DNA from: Shewanella khirikhana | GTDB taxonomy: Bacteria; Pseudomonadota; Gammaproteobacteria; Enterobacterales; Shewanellaceae | NCBI RefSeq assembly: GCF_003957745.1 | Contig: NZ_CP020373.1 | Location: 2,356,001-2,420,000 of the forward strand | DNA length: 64,000 nucleotides | Direction of reading: 5' to 3' | Part shown: positions 1-8,154 of the stretch, in pieces | Layout of the letters: each line of letters begins with the position of its first letter | Numbering within the stretch: position 1 is the first letter of the stretch | Program-made: the position numbers and the translations under genes | Notes under the pieces: generated by a model | What the model saw: the letters and a program-made list of their open reading frames with translations, nothing else | Told to the model about the DNA's origin: nothing | Database searches by the model: none

Positions 1-337
1 GCAGGCCGGTTTCGTCAAATTTCAGGCTGCCGGCACGGGTGTAAGCCTCATTGCCGTCAGCATCTTCCACGGCTATCCAGCCATCACCTTTCACGGCAAC
101 ATCCAGATCCCGGGCGGTCGCGTTAATTGGACCGTGACGGAAGCTTGCCTGCGGGTTTTCTGTCATGGAAAACACCCGGGTTGGCAAGCCTTCACCGAAG
201 GCCTGCATGGCACGGGACTGTTCCAAATCGGCCTTGAAACCGTCGGTGTTGGCGTTGGCCAGGTTATTGGCCCGCACCGCCAGCGAATTGAGGTTTTGCT
301 TGGCACCGCTCATGGCGATATAAAGAAACTTGTCCAC
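1..337 (-). CDS. flgF: FlgF, flagellar basal-body rod protein (3' part beyond left edge)
   Basis: Proximal rod subunit of the flagellar basal body in the periplasm. The reverse strand from a GTG at 337 reads MDKFLYIAMSGAKQNLNSLA followed by the rod-protein N-terminal signature with ANNLANANTDGFK, typical of FlgF. The frame stays open to base 1, so about 112 N-terminal residues are present and the rest lies outside the window. A GGAG sits 7 nt before the GTG, supporting this start. It is separated from flgE by a terminator hairpin and has its own sigma-54 promoter, so it starts a second transcription unit (presumably flgF-flgG and on). Confidence 0.93.
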   Translation of the reverse strand, partial: MDKFLYIAMSGAKQNLNSLAVRANNLANANTDGFKADLEQSRAMQAFGEGLPTRVFSMTENPQASFRHGPINATARDLDVAVKGDGWIAVEDADGNEAYTRAGSLKFDETGL

Positions 338-374
338 GCTGGGCTCCGTCAAAGAATTAGCATAACGGCTTAAA

Positions 375-390
375 AGCAAACTACGTGCCA
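375..390 (-). promoter_or_regulatory. Sigma-54 promoter of flgF
   Basis: On the minus strand the sequence is TGGCAC-N5-TTGCT, a perfect -24/-12 element. It lies 38 nt before the flgF start codon and after the flgE terminator. Sigma-54 with FlrC-type activators is the known regulator of middle flagellar genes in Shewanella and Vibrio. Confidence 0.9.
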
Positions 391-462
391 AGAAATTGGC
401 CACTAAGCGTTTGAATTGGCGGGAATAAAAGAAGCAGGGCTTGCAGACAGGTAAAACACAGG

Positions 463-491
463 CAAAAAATTGCCGCCCGAAGGCGGCAATA
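463..491 (-). terminator. Rho-independent terminator after flgE
   Basis: Eight-bp stem TTGCCGCC / GGCGGCAA (470-477 with 482-489), four-base loop, followed on the minus strand by a T run. It closes the flgBCDE unit just downstream of the flgE stop at 506. Confidence 0.88.
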
Positions 492-505
492 AAGGGGGAT
501 TTGGC

Positions 506-1867
506 TTAGCGGATCTGCAGAATGGTTTGCTGCAGGGTGTTGTTCACTTCCAGGGTCCGGCTATTGGCCTGGAAGTTGCGCTGGGCTGAAATCAGGTCAA
601 CCAGTTCGGTGGTCAAATCCACGTTGGATTGCTCCAGCGCCGCTGAGCGAATGGAACCAAAAGTGCCACTGTTGGCCTCACCGGCCAGAGCAGTACCCGA
701 TGCCAGGCTTTCTTTCCAGGAGGTATTCCCTACCTGGGTCAGGCCCTGCTCGTTGGGGAAGCGCACCAGCGCAACACGGCCCAATGGCACAGTGCTGCCG
801 TTGCTGTACGCGGCTTTAATCAAACCATCCTCACCTACTTCCACGTTGGTCAGGCGACCCACAGTGGTACCGTCCTGGGTCAGCTCGGTCACTTCGAAAG
901 CCGATGCATACTGGGTCGGATTGGCAAAGTTAATGGTAATAGTCTGGTTGCCATCGGCACCCGGACCGAGGATCCCGGCGCCACCAATACCCAGCGGCTC
1001 TGTGGTGATAATGGCCGGGTTGGTGCCGGTGAAGGTACCTGTGCTGTTGAAGGTCAGTACTGCACCTGTCCAGCCGCCCGTGGTTTGGGCATTGGCAGTA
1101 CCATCGGGGGTACCATCGCCGTTGGTATCGACCTGGTAGGAACCTGCGCCAGCGCCAAGATTCACCGGCTGGCCGTCGAGTGCATAGTAAGCCACCCAGT
1201 TGTTCTCACCTGTGTAGGCGCCATCGTTCGGACGCACAAAGTAGGTGGTCAGAATGTGGGGCTCACCGAGGGAGTCGTAAATGGTCGATGAGGTCGAGTT
1301 GTTGAAGGTGGTTGGGTCATCCGGATCGAACGCGGCAGGATCCTTGGTCTTCTCACCGGCGTTCAGGTTCATGGCAATACCCACGTTCTCAGACATGACC
1401 GGACTCCCTGCGGTGTCAGGAATTTGCACCGGACGGGTGGTGGTCAAGCTCACCGAGGTTGAGTTACCAAACTTGTCCACCGGGAAGGTTTGCAGGAAGT
1501 TACCGGAGGAATCCACCAGGTAATTGTTGCTGTCGACCTTAAAGGCGCCGGCACGGGTAAAGCTGTAGTCGCGTGCGGATGGGTCCGCAGAGGTGACAAA
1601 GAAGCCGCCGCCGCTGATAGCCATATCCAGTGCGTTACTGGTGAACTGCAAGCTGCCCTGGTGGAATTGCTGCGCCACCTGCGTCGTGGTCACACCGCCA
1701 CCCACCTGGGTTTTGCTGTTGGCGAAAATGGATGCCGCATACACATCGGCAAACTCGGCACGGGACTCTTTAAAGCCCGTGGTGTTCACGTTGGCGATGT
1801 TGTTGGCCGTGGTGTTCAGATCTTTCTGGGCGGCTGCGATGCCGCTGAGTGCGATATTGAAAGACAT
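506..1867 (-). CDS. flgE: FlgE, flagellar hook protein
   Basis: Structural subunit of the extracellular hook that joins the rod to the filament. 453 aa. The N-terminus (MSFNIALSGIAAAQKDLNTT, then NNIANVNTTGFKESRAEFAD) is the conserved flagellar rod/hook signature. The C-terminus (SNVDLTTELVDLISAQRNFQANSRTLEVNN) is the conserved C-terminal domain, and between them lies the variable FlgE D2-type region. Start ATG at 1867 has an upstream AGAGG. It follows flgD by 34 nt in the same direction and is followed by a terminator, so it is the last gene of the flgBCDE operon. Confidence 0.97.
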   Translation of the reverse strand: MSFNIALSGIAAAQKDLNTTANNIANVNTTGFKESRAEFADVYAASIFANSKTQVGGGVTTTQVAQQFHQGSLQFTSNALDMAISGGGFFVTSADPSARDYSFTRAGAFKVDSNNYLVDSSGNFLQTFPVDKFGNSTSVSLTTTRPVQIPDTAGSPVMSENVGIAMNLNAGEKTKDPAAFDPDDPTTFNNSTSSTIYDSLGEPHILTTYFVRPNDGAYTGENNWVAYYALDGQPVNLGAGAGSYQVDTNGDGTPDGTANAQTTGGWTGAVLTFNSTGTFTGTNPAIITTEPLGIGGAGILGPGADGNQTITINFANPTQYASAFEVTELTQDGTTVGRLTNVEVGEDGLIKAAYSNGSTVPLGRVALVRFPNEQGLTQVGNTSWKESLASGTALAGEANSGTFGSIRSAALEQSNVDLTTELVDLISAQRNFQANSRTLEVNNTLQQTILQIR

Positions 1868-1901
1868 AAGTCAGTTACCTCTCTAATCCCCTGATTCTGG
1901 T

Positions 1902-2630
1902 TCAGCCTTCAGCTACCGCCAGAACATCCGATAGTTTGATCCCACCAACGCCACGTAAATTCAAGATAGCGCCGGTTGCCGCGGTTCCCAGTGACACGCT
2001 GGACACATGGGCATAGGTTGAAACAGGCAATTCCTCTGCCTTGCCATCGACCTTGCCACTGGCCTTGATGGTGTAGTTTCCTTCTGGAACGGGCTTGCCT
2101 TCGGCATCCAGTCCATCCCAGTTCACATCGATATTGCCGCCTTCGCTGCCATCCACCGTGTAGGTGGTGACCAGCTGGCCCTTGGAGTCCTCAATTCGCA
2201 CCGTGATGCTGTCTATCTTGGATGGCGTACTTATCACGCCTTTCACGGTTGGATCTTCACTGGACACATGGCCGGTAGACGATGGGATAAGCACCTTCTG
2301 CCCTACCAGCCCGGATGCCTGCAGCGCCTGGCTTGAGGTCATCACGGTATTGAGATTCACAATGTGGTCGTTCAGCTTGGCGATACCATCCACGGTTGAG
2401 AATGACGCCATCTGAGCAATCATCTGGTCGTTTTCCACCGGCTTAAACGGGTCCTGCATCGACAACTGCTGCGACAAGAGCGCAAAAAAGTCTTCCTGGG
2501 TCAGCTCCTGCTTTTTGGCCTCGGGTACCGCTTCTTTACTTTGAAGCCGAACGCCGTCCAAAAACGGGTTGCCGGTGCTCTGGGTAGACTGTGCCGCCGC
2601 TGCCTGATTAATAGAGTTAAGAAAACTCAC
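1902..2630 (-). CDS. flgD: FlgD, flagellar hook-capping/assembly scaffold
   Basis: Hook cap protein needed for polymerisation of FlgE; exported and later discarded. 242 aa. The N-terminal region contains the FlgD signature around LTQEDFFALLSQQLSMQDPFKPVEND, followed by an Ig/FlgD-type domain (IKASGKVDGKAEELPVSTYA). The start is a GTG at 2630, supported by an AGGAGG with 6-nt spacing and by alignment of the N-terminus MSFLNSINQ with the family. Lies 25 nt after flgC and 34 nt before flgE in the same operon. Confidence 0.95.
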   Translation of the reverse strand: MSFLNSINQAAAAQSTQSTGNPFLDGVRLQSKEAVPEAKKQELTQEDFFALLSQQLSMQDPFKPVENDQMIAQMASFSTVDGIAKLNDHIVNLNTVMTSSQALQASGLVGQKVLIPSSTGHVSSEDPTVKGVISTPSKIDSITVRIEDSKGQLVTTYTVDGSEGGNIDVNWDGLDAEGKPVPEGNYTIKASGKVDGKAEELPVSTYAHVSSVSLGTAATGAILNLRGVGGIKLSDVLAVAEG

Positions 2631-2655
2631 GGCTTACCTCCTTAGCGCCACCGGA

Positions 2656-3072
2656 TTATTTGCCCATTCTCAGGGTTTGCATCAGCATGCTTTTGGCCGC
2701 CTCTGCCACCTGGGCATTCATCTGGTACGAACGGGAGGCAGAAATCATGTCAGCCATTTCTTCCATCACGTTCACATTGGGTTTGTAAATAAAGCCATCG
2801 GCATCGGCCATGGGATGATCGGGGTTGTATTCCTTTTGCAGCGGCTTATCGCTCTCAACAATGCCTTTGACATTCACGCCGCGGGACACCTGTTGCTGCT
2901 GACTGGCCTTGGCAAGCTCGGCTTCAAACACCGGATGCCGCGCTTTGTAAGTCTTATCGACACTGCTGGACACTGAATCGGCATTAGCGATGTTACTGGC
3001 GGTGGTGTTGAGGCGAACCGACTGTGCAGTCATCCCCGAGCCCGACACATTGAAGATATTGAATAAGCTCAT
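2656..3072 (-). CDS. flgC: FlgC, flagellar basal-body rod protein
   Basis: Proximal rod component. 138 aa, the usual FlgC length. The N-terminal MSLFNIFNVSGSGMTAQSVR with NTTASNIANADSV and the C-terminal VNVMEEMADMISASRSYQMN are the conserved rod-protein ends. Starts only 2 nt after the flgB stop, with an AAAGGAG upstream, so translation is probably coupled to flgB. Transcribed from the sigma-54 promoter upstream of flgB. Confidence 0.97.
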   Translation of the reverse strand: MSLFNIFNVSGSGMTAQSVRLNTTASNIANADSVSSSVDKTYKARHPVFEAELAKASQQQQVSRGVNVKGIVESDKPLQKEYNPDHPMADADGFIYKPNVNVMEEMADMISASRSYQMNAQVAEAAKSMLMQTLRMGK

Positions 3073-3074
3073 GA

Positions 3075-3473
3075 TTAATCTCCTTTGAGGGCCTTTTTCA
3101 TGCCATTGAACTTGCCTTCAAGGAAGCCCAGTGACATTTGGTATTCGATGGCGTTTTGCATAAAGGCGGCCTGCTCCTGCTGGATGTCCACTGTGTTGCC
3201 ATCCCCGGTATCAGGCTGGTTGGGTACACGGTACTGGACGTGCTGGCGGCTCAATGCTTGCAAGTCAAAGTGGCCTTCGCTGGTTTGGGCCATTTGCATG
3301 CTGCGTTGCTGGCTGCGTGCGGCGGCAAGGGCATCGGCGAAATTGACGTCTCTGGCTTTGTAATGGGGCGTATCGGCGTTGGCGATGTTGCTCGACAGCA
3401 CTTCTGCCCGCTCTGCGCGGATCCCGAGGGTGTACTGATGCACCCCAAGAGCCTTATCAAAACTGATCGCCAT
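3075..3473 (-). CDS. flgB: FlgB, flagellar basal-body rod protein
   Basis: Proximal rod component at the MS-ring side. 132 aa from the ATG at 3473 (MAISFDKALGVHQYTLGIRA), with the conserved NIANADTPHYKARDVNF near the N-terminus and EYQMSLGFLEGKFNGMKKAL at the C-terminus. The frame extends upstream to 3578, but the inner ATG is preferred because AGGAGG lies directly before it, the protein then has the family length, and the sigma-54 promoter lies inside the longer reading. First gene of the flgBCDE operon. Confidence 0.96.
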   Translation of the reverse strand: MAISFDKALGVHQYTLGIRAERAEVLSSNIANADTPHYKARDVNFADALAAARSQQRSMQMAQTSEGHFDLQALSRQHVQYRVPNQPDTGDGNTVDIQQEQAAFMQNAIEYQMSLGFLEGKFNGMKKALKGD

Positions 3474-3507
3474 AAAATTGCCTCCTACGCCTGAATGGCA
3501 AAACAAA

Positions 3508-3523
3508 AGCAATTCATGTGCCA
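3508..3523 (-). promoter_or_regulatory. Sigma-54 promoter of flgBCDE
   Basis: TGGCAC-N5-TTGCT on the minus strand, a perfect -24/-12 match. The -12 element ends 35 nt before the flgB ATG, leaving a leader of about 24 nt that contains the AGGAGG. Confidence 0.93.
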
Positions 3524-3615
3524 AATATTGGATAACGCCATAGACTATGCTGCAGGCATAAAAAAACCGACGCATCAAAGGTCGATTTTCTTTTTAAAAT
3601 CTTATTGTTACTGCA

Positions 3616-4449
3616 TCAGGTCTTTTTCTGATAGTAGATACCTGGGTTACAGCGCACCATGTCAAATTCATCGGTCAAACCGGCAATCGACTCGGAAGCC
3701 CCCAGAAACAGGATGCCCTTGGGATTCAGGGCGGCAGCAAATTGCCGCAGGATTTTTGCCTTTGCCTCAGGGGCAAAATAGATAAGCACGTTACGGCAAA
3801 AGATGATGTCGAACTTACCGAGCAAGGTATAGCTTTCCAGCAGATTGTGAGCGCGGAAGCTCACCATGCGGCGTACGTTGTCTTTCACCCGCATATTGCC
3901 GTTGGGCAAGGCGTCAAAAAAGCTGCGCTTGCGCTCATCAGACAGACCCCGCCCCAGCGCCAGGCTGTCGTATTCGGCCTGTTTGCAGCGCTCCAGCATC
4001 GAAGGCGACAAGTCGGTTGCCTGAATGCTGGCACTCCCCGGCAGTCCGCCCGGACGCTTTTGCTGAAACTCGAGGATGGTCATTGCCAGCGAATAGGGCT
4101 CTTGCCCGGAGGAGCAGGCGGCAGACCAGATTTTCAATGGCCGGCCGAGACGGGCGTATTCGGGCAACAGGGTATTGCCGAGCAATTCGAAGGGGTACTT
4201 ATCACGAAACCAGAGGGTCTCGTTGGTGGTCATGGCATCAATCACCTCGGCACGCAATTGCCGCTCGGTGGGTTTCATTGAATGCTTAACCACTTCAGAC
4301 AGGGATGGCAGGTTGTATTTGCCCATCAGAGGCGCCAGGCGGCTGCGGACCAGATACTGCTTGTTTTCGCCAAGCACTATGCCGCTGTGTTGTTCAAGGA
4401 ACAACCTGAATTGATTATATTCCGCTTCAGCCAGTGATTTGTCCGACAC
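3616..4449 (-). CDS. cheR: CheR, chemotaxis receptor methyltransferase
   Basis: Uses S-adenosylmethionine to methylate glutamates in methyl-accepting chemotaxis proteins, cytoplasmic. 277 aa. An all-alpha CheR N-domain (YNQFRLFLEQHSGIVLGENK) precedes the Rossmann methyltransferase domain with TNETLWFRDKYPFELL, the SAM-binding IWSAACSSGQEPYSLAMT and FDIIFCRNVLIYF. The start is a GTG at 4449 (MSDKSLAEAEY) with AGGA upstream. Lies between flgB and cheV on the minus strand, the arrangement seen in polar-flagellar clusters of Vibrio and Shewanella. Confidence 0.96.
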   Translation of the reverse strand: MSDKSLAEAEYNQFRLFLEQHSGIVLGENKQYLVRSRLAPLMGKYNLPSLSEVVKHSMKPTERQLRAEVIDAMTTNETLWFRDKYPFELLGNTLLPEYARLGRPLKIWSAACSSGQEPYSLAMTILEFQQKRPGGLPGSASIQATDLSPSMLERCKQAEYDSLALGRGLSDERKRSFFDALPNGNMRVKDNVRRMVSFRAHNLLESYTLLGKFDIIFCRNVLIYFAPEAKAKILRQFAAALNPKGILFLGASESIAGLTDEFDMVRCNPGIYYQKKT

Positions 4450-4565
4450 CGTATCCCATCCTGCACCTAGTGGAGAAGATTAACGCAACATCTCATTAAC
4501 CTTCTGATTTTATTCCCCAAAAACAAGCGCTGCTTTATACATTATCACCCACGGGAACACAAGCT

Positions 4566-4595
4566 CCCTTGGTGGAGTATAACCCCACCCAAGGG
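4566..4595. other. Hairpin between cheV and cheR
   Basis: CCCTTGGTGG at the left pairs with CCACCCAAGGG at the right with one bulged base and a loop of about nine. No T run follows on either strand, so it is not a standard terminator; it could be an attenuating or processing structure downstream of the cheV stop. Confidence 0.4.
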
Positions 4596-4609
4596 GAATG
4601 CCATCACAG

Positions 4610-5530
4610 TTACAAGCTCAGGTGTTTGTTCACCGCCGCGGCCAATTCGTCCGGGTTGAACTTGGCGATAAAGTCGTTTGCGCCCACCTTTTGCACCATG
4701 GCCTGGTTGAACACACCGCTGAGGGAGGTGTGCAAAATCACCTTGATGTCTTTGAGCTTGGGATCGTCACGAATTTCTGCCGTCAGGGTGTAGCCATCCA
4801 TCTCGGGCATCTCGATATCCGAGATGATCAGCGGAATTTCGTCGGCCACATTGCTCACTTCACTGGCGATGGTTTTAAGCTTATCGAGCGCTTCGCGGCC
4901 GTCTTTGGCGGTATCGATTTGCAGCTCCAGCGACGTGAGCGCTCGGATGATTTGCTTGCGGGCCACCGCAGAGTCATCAATGACCATAATGTGAAAGTGC
5001 TGCTCGCGGTCGATGGTAAGCTTGGCGTCCACATCTTCAGAAATCGCGGTCTTCACCGGACTGATTTCATCGAGGATTTTTTCCACATCGAGAATTTCAA
5101 CCAGCTCGCCTTCGATCTCGGTCACCGCAGTCAGGTAGGAATAGCGCCCAGCCCCCTGTGGTGGCGGCATAATGGCTTCCCAATTCATGTTGATGATGCG
5201 CTCGACCGAGCTCACCAAAAAGCCCTGCACACTGCGGTTGTACTCAGAAATAATAATGAAGCAGTTTTGGGTATTCTCAATGGGGCGGCCACCGGTTGCC
5301 GCGCTTAAGTCGATAACCGAAATGGTGGAGCCACGGATGTGGGCAACGCCCCGCACATAAGGATTGAGTTTGGGCAGACCGGTCAAAGGGGGGCACTGCA
5401 GGACTTCTTTTACCTTGAACACGTTGATCCCGAAACGCTGACGCCCGTTCAATTTGAACAGCAGCAACTCCAGGCGGTTTTGTCCCACCAGTTGGGTACG
5501 CTTGTTGACTGACTCAAGAATGCTCGACAT
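4610..5530 (-). CDS. cheV: CheV, CheW-response regulator coupling protein
   Basis: Chemotaxis scaffold that couples receptors to CheA and is itself phosphorylated. 306 aa: a CheW-like domain (about residues 15-160, with LLLFKLNGRQRFGINVFKVKEVL and RGVAHIRGSTISVIDL) followed by a receiver domain (about 180-300). The receiver has the acidic pair in VIDDSAVARKQI, the phospho-acceptor Asp in LIISDIEMPEMDGYT, the Thr/Ser of ILHTSLSG and the Lys of DFIAKF. Separated from cheR by 160 nt with a hairpin, so it may have its own promoter; AAGG precedes the ATG. Confidence 0.96.
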   Translation of the reverse strand: MSSILESVNKRTQLVGQNRLELLLFKLNGRQRFGINVFKVKEVLQCPPLTGLPKLNPYVRGVAHIRGSTISVIDLSAATGGRPIENTQNCFIIISEYNRSVQGFLVSSVERIINMNWEAIMPPPQGAGRYSYLTAVTEIEGELVEILDVEKILDEISPVKTAISEDVDAKLTIDREQHFHIMVIDDSAVARKQIIRALTSLELQIDTAKDGREALDKLKTIASEVSNVADEIPLIISDIEMPEMDGYTLTAEIRDDPKLKDIKVILHTSLSGVFNQAMVQKVGANDFIAKFNPDELAAAVNKHLSL

Positions 5531-5734
5531 AACTTCGCCTTAGTTGTCTTGATTGAATGGCGCCCCGGGCTCCGTGGAGCATAGGCATGTAACTTGCTTT
5601 CGAATTGTCACCGACAACCTGTGCCCCAACTTCGTCAATCTTCTGACAGCCATGCCAGCAAGCTTGTACAAAGGTGGTCCGGCCCTGACAGAAAGTATAG
5701 GTGTATTCTGGCGTGACACGCTAGTCTGTTCATT

Positions 5735-6442
5735 ATGAAAGTAAAGTTAGCACAAATTTTGGCAAGCCTTTTATGGGTAACCGGGGCATCGGCTACACAG
5801 ATCCCACAACAACCCAACTTATCGGCCATCGCTGCGGCGGCTGAAGAGGCGGTTGCCAAAAAAATTGACGCCCCGGCCGGAGCCAGGATAAGCATCCAGG
5901 CCCAAAGCCTCGACAGTCGGGTCAACCTGCCCCGCTGTGAGGGGCCCGTCAGTGCGCGCCTGGCCAGCGACAGGCCTATCTCCCGCAACAATACTGTACG
6001 CATCAGCTGTACCAGCCCGGATCTCGACTACCCCTGGCAAATGTTTCTCTCGGTAAGAGCCGAAATCCTCTTTCCCGTGGTGGTGGCCAAACGGCCGCTG
6101 ACCAGTGGCGATTTGCTCGATGAAGCCGCCGTTGAAGTGCGCTATGTTGATAAAACCGTGCTGCGTGGCCAGCAGTTTGCCGATACCAGTCAGTTGCTGG
6201 GCACCCGGGTCAAACGCCGAATTGCACAGGACTCGCCGATTTTTGCCGCCAATCTGTGTTTTGTCTGCAAAGGCGATGCGGTATCGATTTATGCAAAAAC
6301 TGCCAGCTTTGAGATAAAAACCTTGGGCGAAGCCCTGGCGGATGGTAACGAAGGTGATCGAATTCGCATCAGAAACACCAACTCAAACAAGGTGTTGGAA
6401 GCTACTGTCATCGGCGTTGGCGAAGTGGAAGTCAAAATGTAA
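5735..6442 (+). CDS. flgA: FlgA, P-ring assembly chaperone
   Basis: Periplasmic chaperone for FlgI P-ring assembly. 235 aa. A Sec-type signal peptide (MKVKLAQILASLLWVTGASA) is followed by the SAF-like domain (VVVAKRPLTSGDLLDEAAVEVRYVD, then LGTRVKRRIAQDSPIFAANL) and the FlgA C-terminus with GDRIRIRNTNSNKVLEATVIG. Divergent from cheV. The next gene, flgM, has its own sigma-28 promoter that begins 8 nt after the flgA stop. Confidence 0.95.
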   Translation: MKVKLAQILASLLWVTGASATQIPQQPNLSAIAAAAEEAVAKKIDAPAGARISIQAQSLDSRVNLPRCEGPVSARLASDRPISRNNTVRISCTSPDLDYPWQMFLSVRAEILFPVVVAKRPLTSGDLLDEAAVEVRYVDKTVLRGQQFADTSQLLGTRVKRRIAQDSPIFAANLCFVCKGDAVSIYAKTASFEIKTLGEALADGNEGDRIRIRNTNSNKVLEATVIGVGEVEVKM

Positions 6443-6449
6443 AATACCC

Positions 6450-6476
6450 TAAAGCTTTGCTGGCTACGGCCGATAA
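6450..6476 (+). promoter_or_regulatory. Sigma-28 (FliA) promoter of flgM
   Basis: TAAAGCTT-N11-GCCGATAA matches the FliA consensus (TAAAGTTT-N11-GCCGATAA) with one mismatch and exact spacing. It lies between the flgA stop and the flgM start, giving the known FliA-FlgM feedback: sigma-28 drives its own anti-sigma factor. Confidence 0.93.
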
Positions 6477-6516
6477 GAGTGCTAAGAAACCCGAATCCGT
6501 AACACTGGAGCCCCCG

Positions 6517-6852
6517 ATGGCCATCGAATTACCCAAAAATAATGCCGCCGCCAACCGTGTCGGCAACACCGCAAGCCCACTGACCAGCGCCCGCAGTGCC
6601 CAGGCTTCTGCCGCACAAACCGCGCAGGCTCAGGTGCCGCAAAAAGCAGACTCTGTCGTGATCACCAGTCAGGCCCAGCAACTGCAAAGCGTCCAGTCCA
6701 AGCTGGCATCGCTGCCTGAAGTCGACCAGAAGAAAGTGGCCGAAATCAAGCAGGCTATCGCTGAAGGCCGCTACAAAATCGATCCTGAGAAGCTGGCTGC
6801 CAATATCGCTCGCTTCGAAAAAGAAATGCAGGATCTCGACCAAGACGCATAA
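6517..6852 (+). CDS. flgM: FlgM, anti-sigma-28 factor
   Basis: Binds and inhibits the flagellar sigma factor FliA until it is exported through the completed hook-basal body. 111 aa. The N-terminal half is low-complexity and Ala/Gln-rich (unfolded in the family). The C-terminal half has the FlgM domain with LASLPEVDQKKVAEIKQAIAEG and YKIDPEKLAANIARFEKEM. The ATG at 6517 is chosen because it has GGAG upstream and because an in-frame TTG at 6457 lies inside the sigma-28 -35 element. Followed by a terminator before flgN. Confidence 0.94.
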   Translation: MAIELPKNNAAANRVGNTASPLTSARSAQASAAQTAQAQVPQKADSVVITSQAQQLQSVQSKLASLPEVDQKKVAEIKQAIAEGRYKIDPEKLAANIARFEKEMQDLDQDA

Positions 6853-6874
6853 GCCTTCTTTGGCATCGGGTTGC

Positions 6875-6904
6875 GGCCGGTCACTCAACAGTGGCCGGCT
6901 TTTT
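6875..6904 (+). terminator. Terminator after flgM
   Basis: Ten-bp stem GCCGGTCACT / AGTGGCCGGC with a CAAC loop and a following TTTTT run. It lies between flgM and flgN, so flgN probably receives only read-through or has its own promoter. Confidence 0.85.
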
Positions 6905-6965
6905 GCATTTAAAATTTGTAATCTGTATTCGCCAAATTTTTGCAAACACGGCCTGAGGTTTCCCC

Positions 6966-7391
6966 ATGAATGAACTCACTTCCCTGCTCGACCACCAGCA
7001 ATCCCTGCTAGACGAGCTGCTTGTCCTGATAGACGCCGAAAAAACCGCGCTGATAGCCCAGGACGCCAGTGAGCTGCTACGCCTCGCCGAAGCAAAATCT
7101 GCCGCCCTGCTGGCACTCAAAAAGAATGATGACGCGCTGGCGCTGCATCCTGCCAAACAGCTGCTGACAGAAGATCAGGCCCTGGTGGGCAAGGTAGAAG
7201 CCGCCCAGGCCACGCTGCTTCGCTGCAAGCAGGCCAATCACCTCAATGCCCAGCTGATTGAACACAACGAAGCCAGCATCAACCGCCTGGCCCAGGCGCT
7301 GCAGGTTAGCCGTAACGCAAGCTCCCTCACCTACACCGACAAGGGCAAAACCTCCACTATTTCTACGCTCGGTAACAGCATCGAAGTGTGA
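6966..7391 (+). CDS. flgN: FlgN, flagellar export chaperone for FlgK/FlgL
   Basis: Cytoplasmic chaperone that escorts hook-associated proteins to the export apparatus. 141 aa, almost entirely helical, with heptad-like N-terminus (MNELTSLLDHQQSLLDELLVLIDAEKTAL) and the FlgN-type region AEAKSAALLALKKNDDAL. Identification rests on this helical profile, family length and the position directly after flgM, where flgN is normally found. TGAGG lies before the ATG. Confidence 0.9.
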   Translation: MNELTSLLDHQQSLLDELLVLIDAEKTALIAQDASELLRLAEAKSAALLALKKNDDALALHPAKQLLTEDQALVGKVEAAQATLLRCKQANHLNAQLIEHNEASINRLAQALQVSRNASSLTYTDKGKTSTISTLGNSIEV

Positions 7392-7612
7392 GCGTTTCCG
7401 GAATCTGAGCCTGAACCTCTAACGCTTAATCTGAACCTAAGCCCGGTTCTGAGCCTGAGCCTGCGACTAAAACTTCAACTGAGCCGCTCCGCTTCAAAAA
7501 ACGCCCTGACTGTGTTTTTGCCAAACACGCCGGAATCAAATACACGGAGAAAAAAGTCCGGGCTAGCGCAAGCCCTGGCCAACACTTGCTCATAAATGCC
7601 CTACCCATTTAT

Positions 7613-7643
7613 GTAAAAAAGCCCCGCCAATGCGGGGCTTTTC
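7613..7643. terminator. Bidirectional terminator between flgN and flgP
   Basis: AAAGCCCCGC / GCGGGGCTTTT stem with a CAAT loop and A/T runs on both sides, between two convergent genes. The 220 nt between flgN and this hairpin hold only degenerate CTGAGCCTGAACCT-type short repeats (about 7400-7470). Confidence 0.88.
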
Positions 7644-7701
7644 GGTATAAGTTTGGGATGCCATCGAGTATCAGGCGTTGGATTTGCAGCCTGAAACGGT
7701 C

Positions 7702-8154
7702 TTAAAAATAGGTGATCTCTTTAACCCGCTGCGGCCGGTTTTGCTGCTGGTATACGGCCCATACTTTGGCAAAATCCAGTTCAAGTTCAGTGACATAATG
7801 CTCACCCACCGGATAACTTTTCACGACCCGTGCGCCGCGGATAACACCGGACACCGACGCCTTGATATTGTCGTTCTGCATCGCCCAATCATTGACGCTG
7901 GAACTGGCAGAGATTTTCTGACCATACACCTGCTCGGCAAGCTCGCGATAAGCGGCAAGCTTGGAGGCCTGCATCGCCATCAGTACCTTTTCAGCCTGGG
8001 TTTTGGCTGGCTGAGTTTCCAGCGGCGCGTAGCCTATGGCGGTCAGCTTGGGAAAGGTTTCCGGCGCCACAGTTTCCCACTGCACGTAACGGTCATTGCT
8101 GCTGCAGGCGCCGAGTAAAAACGCGGCCAACATCATCAGTACCACTTGTCTCAT
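7702..8154 (-). CDS. flgP: FlgP, LPP20-family flagellar outer-membrane lipoprotein
   Basis: Outer-membrane lipoprotein associated with the flagellar basal disk/H-ring in Vibrio and relatives. 150 aa. The N-terminus MRQVVLMMLAAFLLGACSS is a lipoprotein signal with the lipobox Cys. The mature part has the LPP20 pattern (KVLMAMQASKLAAYRELAEQVYGQKI, then VSGVIRGARVVKSYPVGEHYVTELELDF). Its start overlaps the flgO stop (ATGA), so the two are translationally coupled and transcribed from the sigma-28 promoter upstream of flgO. Confidence 0.9.
   Translation of the reverse strand: MRQVVLMMLAAFLLGACSSNDRYVQWETVAPETFPKLTAIGYAPLETQPAKTQAEKVLMAMQASKLAAYRELAEQVYGQKISASSSVNDWAMQNDNIKASVSGVIRGARVVKSYPVGEHYVTELELDFAKVWAVYQQQNRPQRVKEITYF

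Noticed and set aside
522..1139. Long plus-strand frame opposite flgE
   Set aside because: Mirror frame of a clear flagellar gene; no ribosome-binding site and no protein family pattern. Similar long antisense frames opposite purL, cydA and the RND pump were rejected for the same reason.
6457..6516. Longer flgM frame from a TTG at 6457
   Set aside because: The TTG is inside the sigma-28 -35 element and has no ribosome-binding site; the ATG at 6517 has GGAG.
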